Origin: an uncultured Fibrobacter sp.
GTDB taxonomy: Bacteria > Fibrobacterota > Fibrobacteria > Fibrobacterales > Fibrobacteraceae
NCBI GenBank assembly: GCA_947306025.1
Contig: CAMZFJ010000177.1
Location: 1 to 5,226, forward strand
DNA: 5,226 bases
Direction of reading: 5' to 3'
Below are positions 5,138 through 5,226 of the stretch, piece by piece (positions within the stretch are counted from its first letter, which is position 1; every line of letters begins with the position of its first letter). Made by a program: the position numbers and the translations under genes. The notes beneath the pieces are model-generated. The model had not been told where the DNA came from and did not search any database. It saw nothing but the letters and a program-made list of their open reading frames with translations.

Positions 5138-5226
5138 TTAATTTTCGCCGTTTTTCATCTCCGTCTGTTCGCGGTCCATGGTGTATGCCAAGTATTCCTT
5201 GAAATCGCGGTTGATTTCCACGCCTT
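5138..5226 (-). CDS. C-terminal end of an unidentified protein (partial, runs off the right edge)
   Basis: An open frame enters the window from the right edge on the minus strand and ends at a TAA at 5138-5140. The visible tail is 28 full residues, beginning GVEINRDFKEYLAYTMDREQ and finishing TEMKNGEN. It is charged and looks like the end of a soluble protein, with no membrane segment or repeat signature of the neighbouring lipoproteins. The reading frame is supported by a good intrinsic terminator that starts 12 bases after the stop codon, and by early stops in at least one alternative frame. The family cannot be recognised from so short a piece, so no function is proposed. Because a terminator separates it from lipoprotein 1, it is probably not part of the same operon. 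Confidence 0.72.
   Translation of the reverse strand, partial: GVEINRDFKEYLAYTMDREQTEMKNGEN

Overview
The window is a compact minus-strand locus. It holds three consecutive genes for related, large, cysteine-rich lipoproteins, flanked on the right by the last 29 codons of another minus-strand gene. Two hairpin terminators mark the unit: one (5088-5125) closes the upstream gene, and the other (about 33-66) lies just after the third lipoprotein gene. The near-identical signal peptides (FNRISAIA...LLAC or LVAC, then a Ser/Thr/Glu-rich tether), the Gly-x-Trp repeat style and the moderate G+C suggest a Fibrobacter-type genome (Fibrobacterota). That assignment comes from recognising the style of the proteins, not from a marker gene.

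Layout in transcription order (right to left): tail of an unidentified gene (5138-5226); terminator; AT-rich intergenic region of about 260 bp that should hold the operon promoter (4826-5087); lipoprotein 1 (3470-4825, 451 aa); lipoprotein 2 (1689-3443, about 583 aa); lipoprotein 3 (88-1677, about 528 aa); terminator. The gaps between the lipoprotein genes are only 26 and 11 bp and each contains a Shine-Dalgarno site, so the three genes are very probably co-transcribed. Residue numbers for all three proteins count from the Met of M(K/N)FNRIS, which is the second ATG of an ATGATG pair in genes 2 and 3.

After the lipid-anchor Cys and a flexible tether, each protein is a chain of short modules of two types. 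Type A is Cys-x-x-Glu-Asn-Glu-Gly ... Tyr-x-Cys-x-x-Gly-x-Trp. Type B is Cys-Asp-Thr-Ala-x-Val-x-Val-Gly-Asp-x-Cys ... Tyr-Ala-Gly-Asp-Gly-x-Trp, or a variant with GDRVGGLLExC and YYRYGEDGxW. The two types mostly alternate. No catalytic motif is visible. The simplest reading is a set of secreted, lipid-anchored, disulfide-stabilised repeat proteins, possibly surface binding or adhesion proteins, that diversified by duplication and module shuffling. Their function is unknown. The main points of interest are the undescribed-looking A/B repeat, the paired loss of both cysteines in one B module, the mosaic make-up of gene 3, the recently homogenised signal-peptide cassette of genes 1 and 2, and a strongly conserved 42-residue block present three times.
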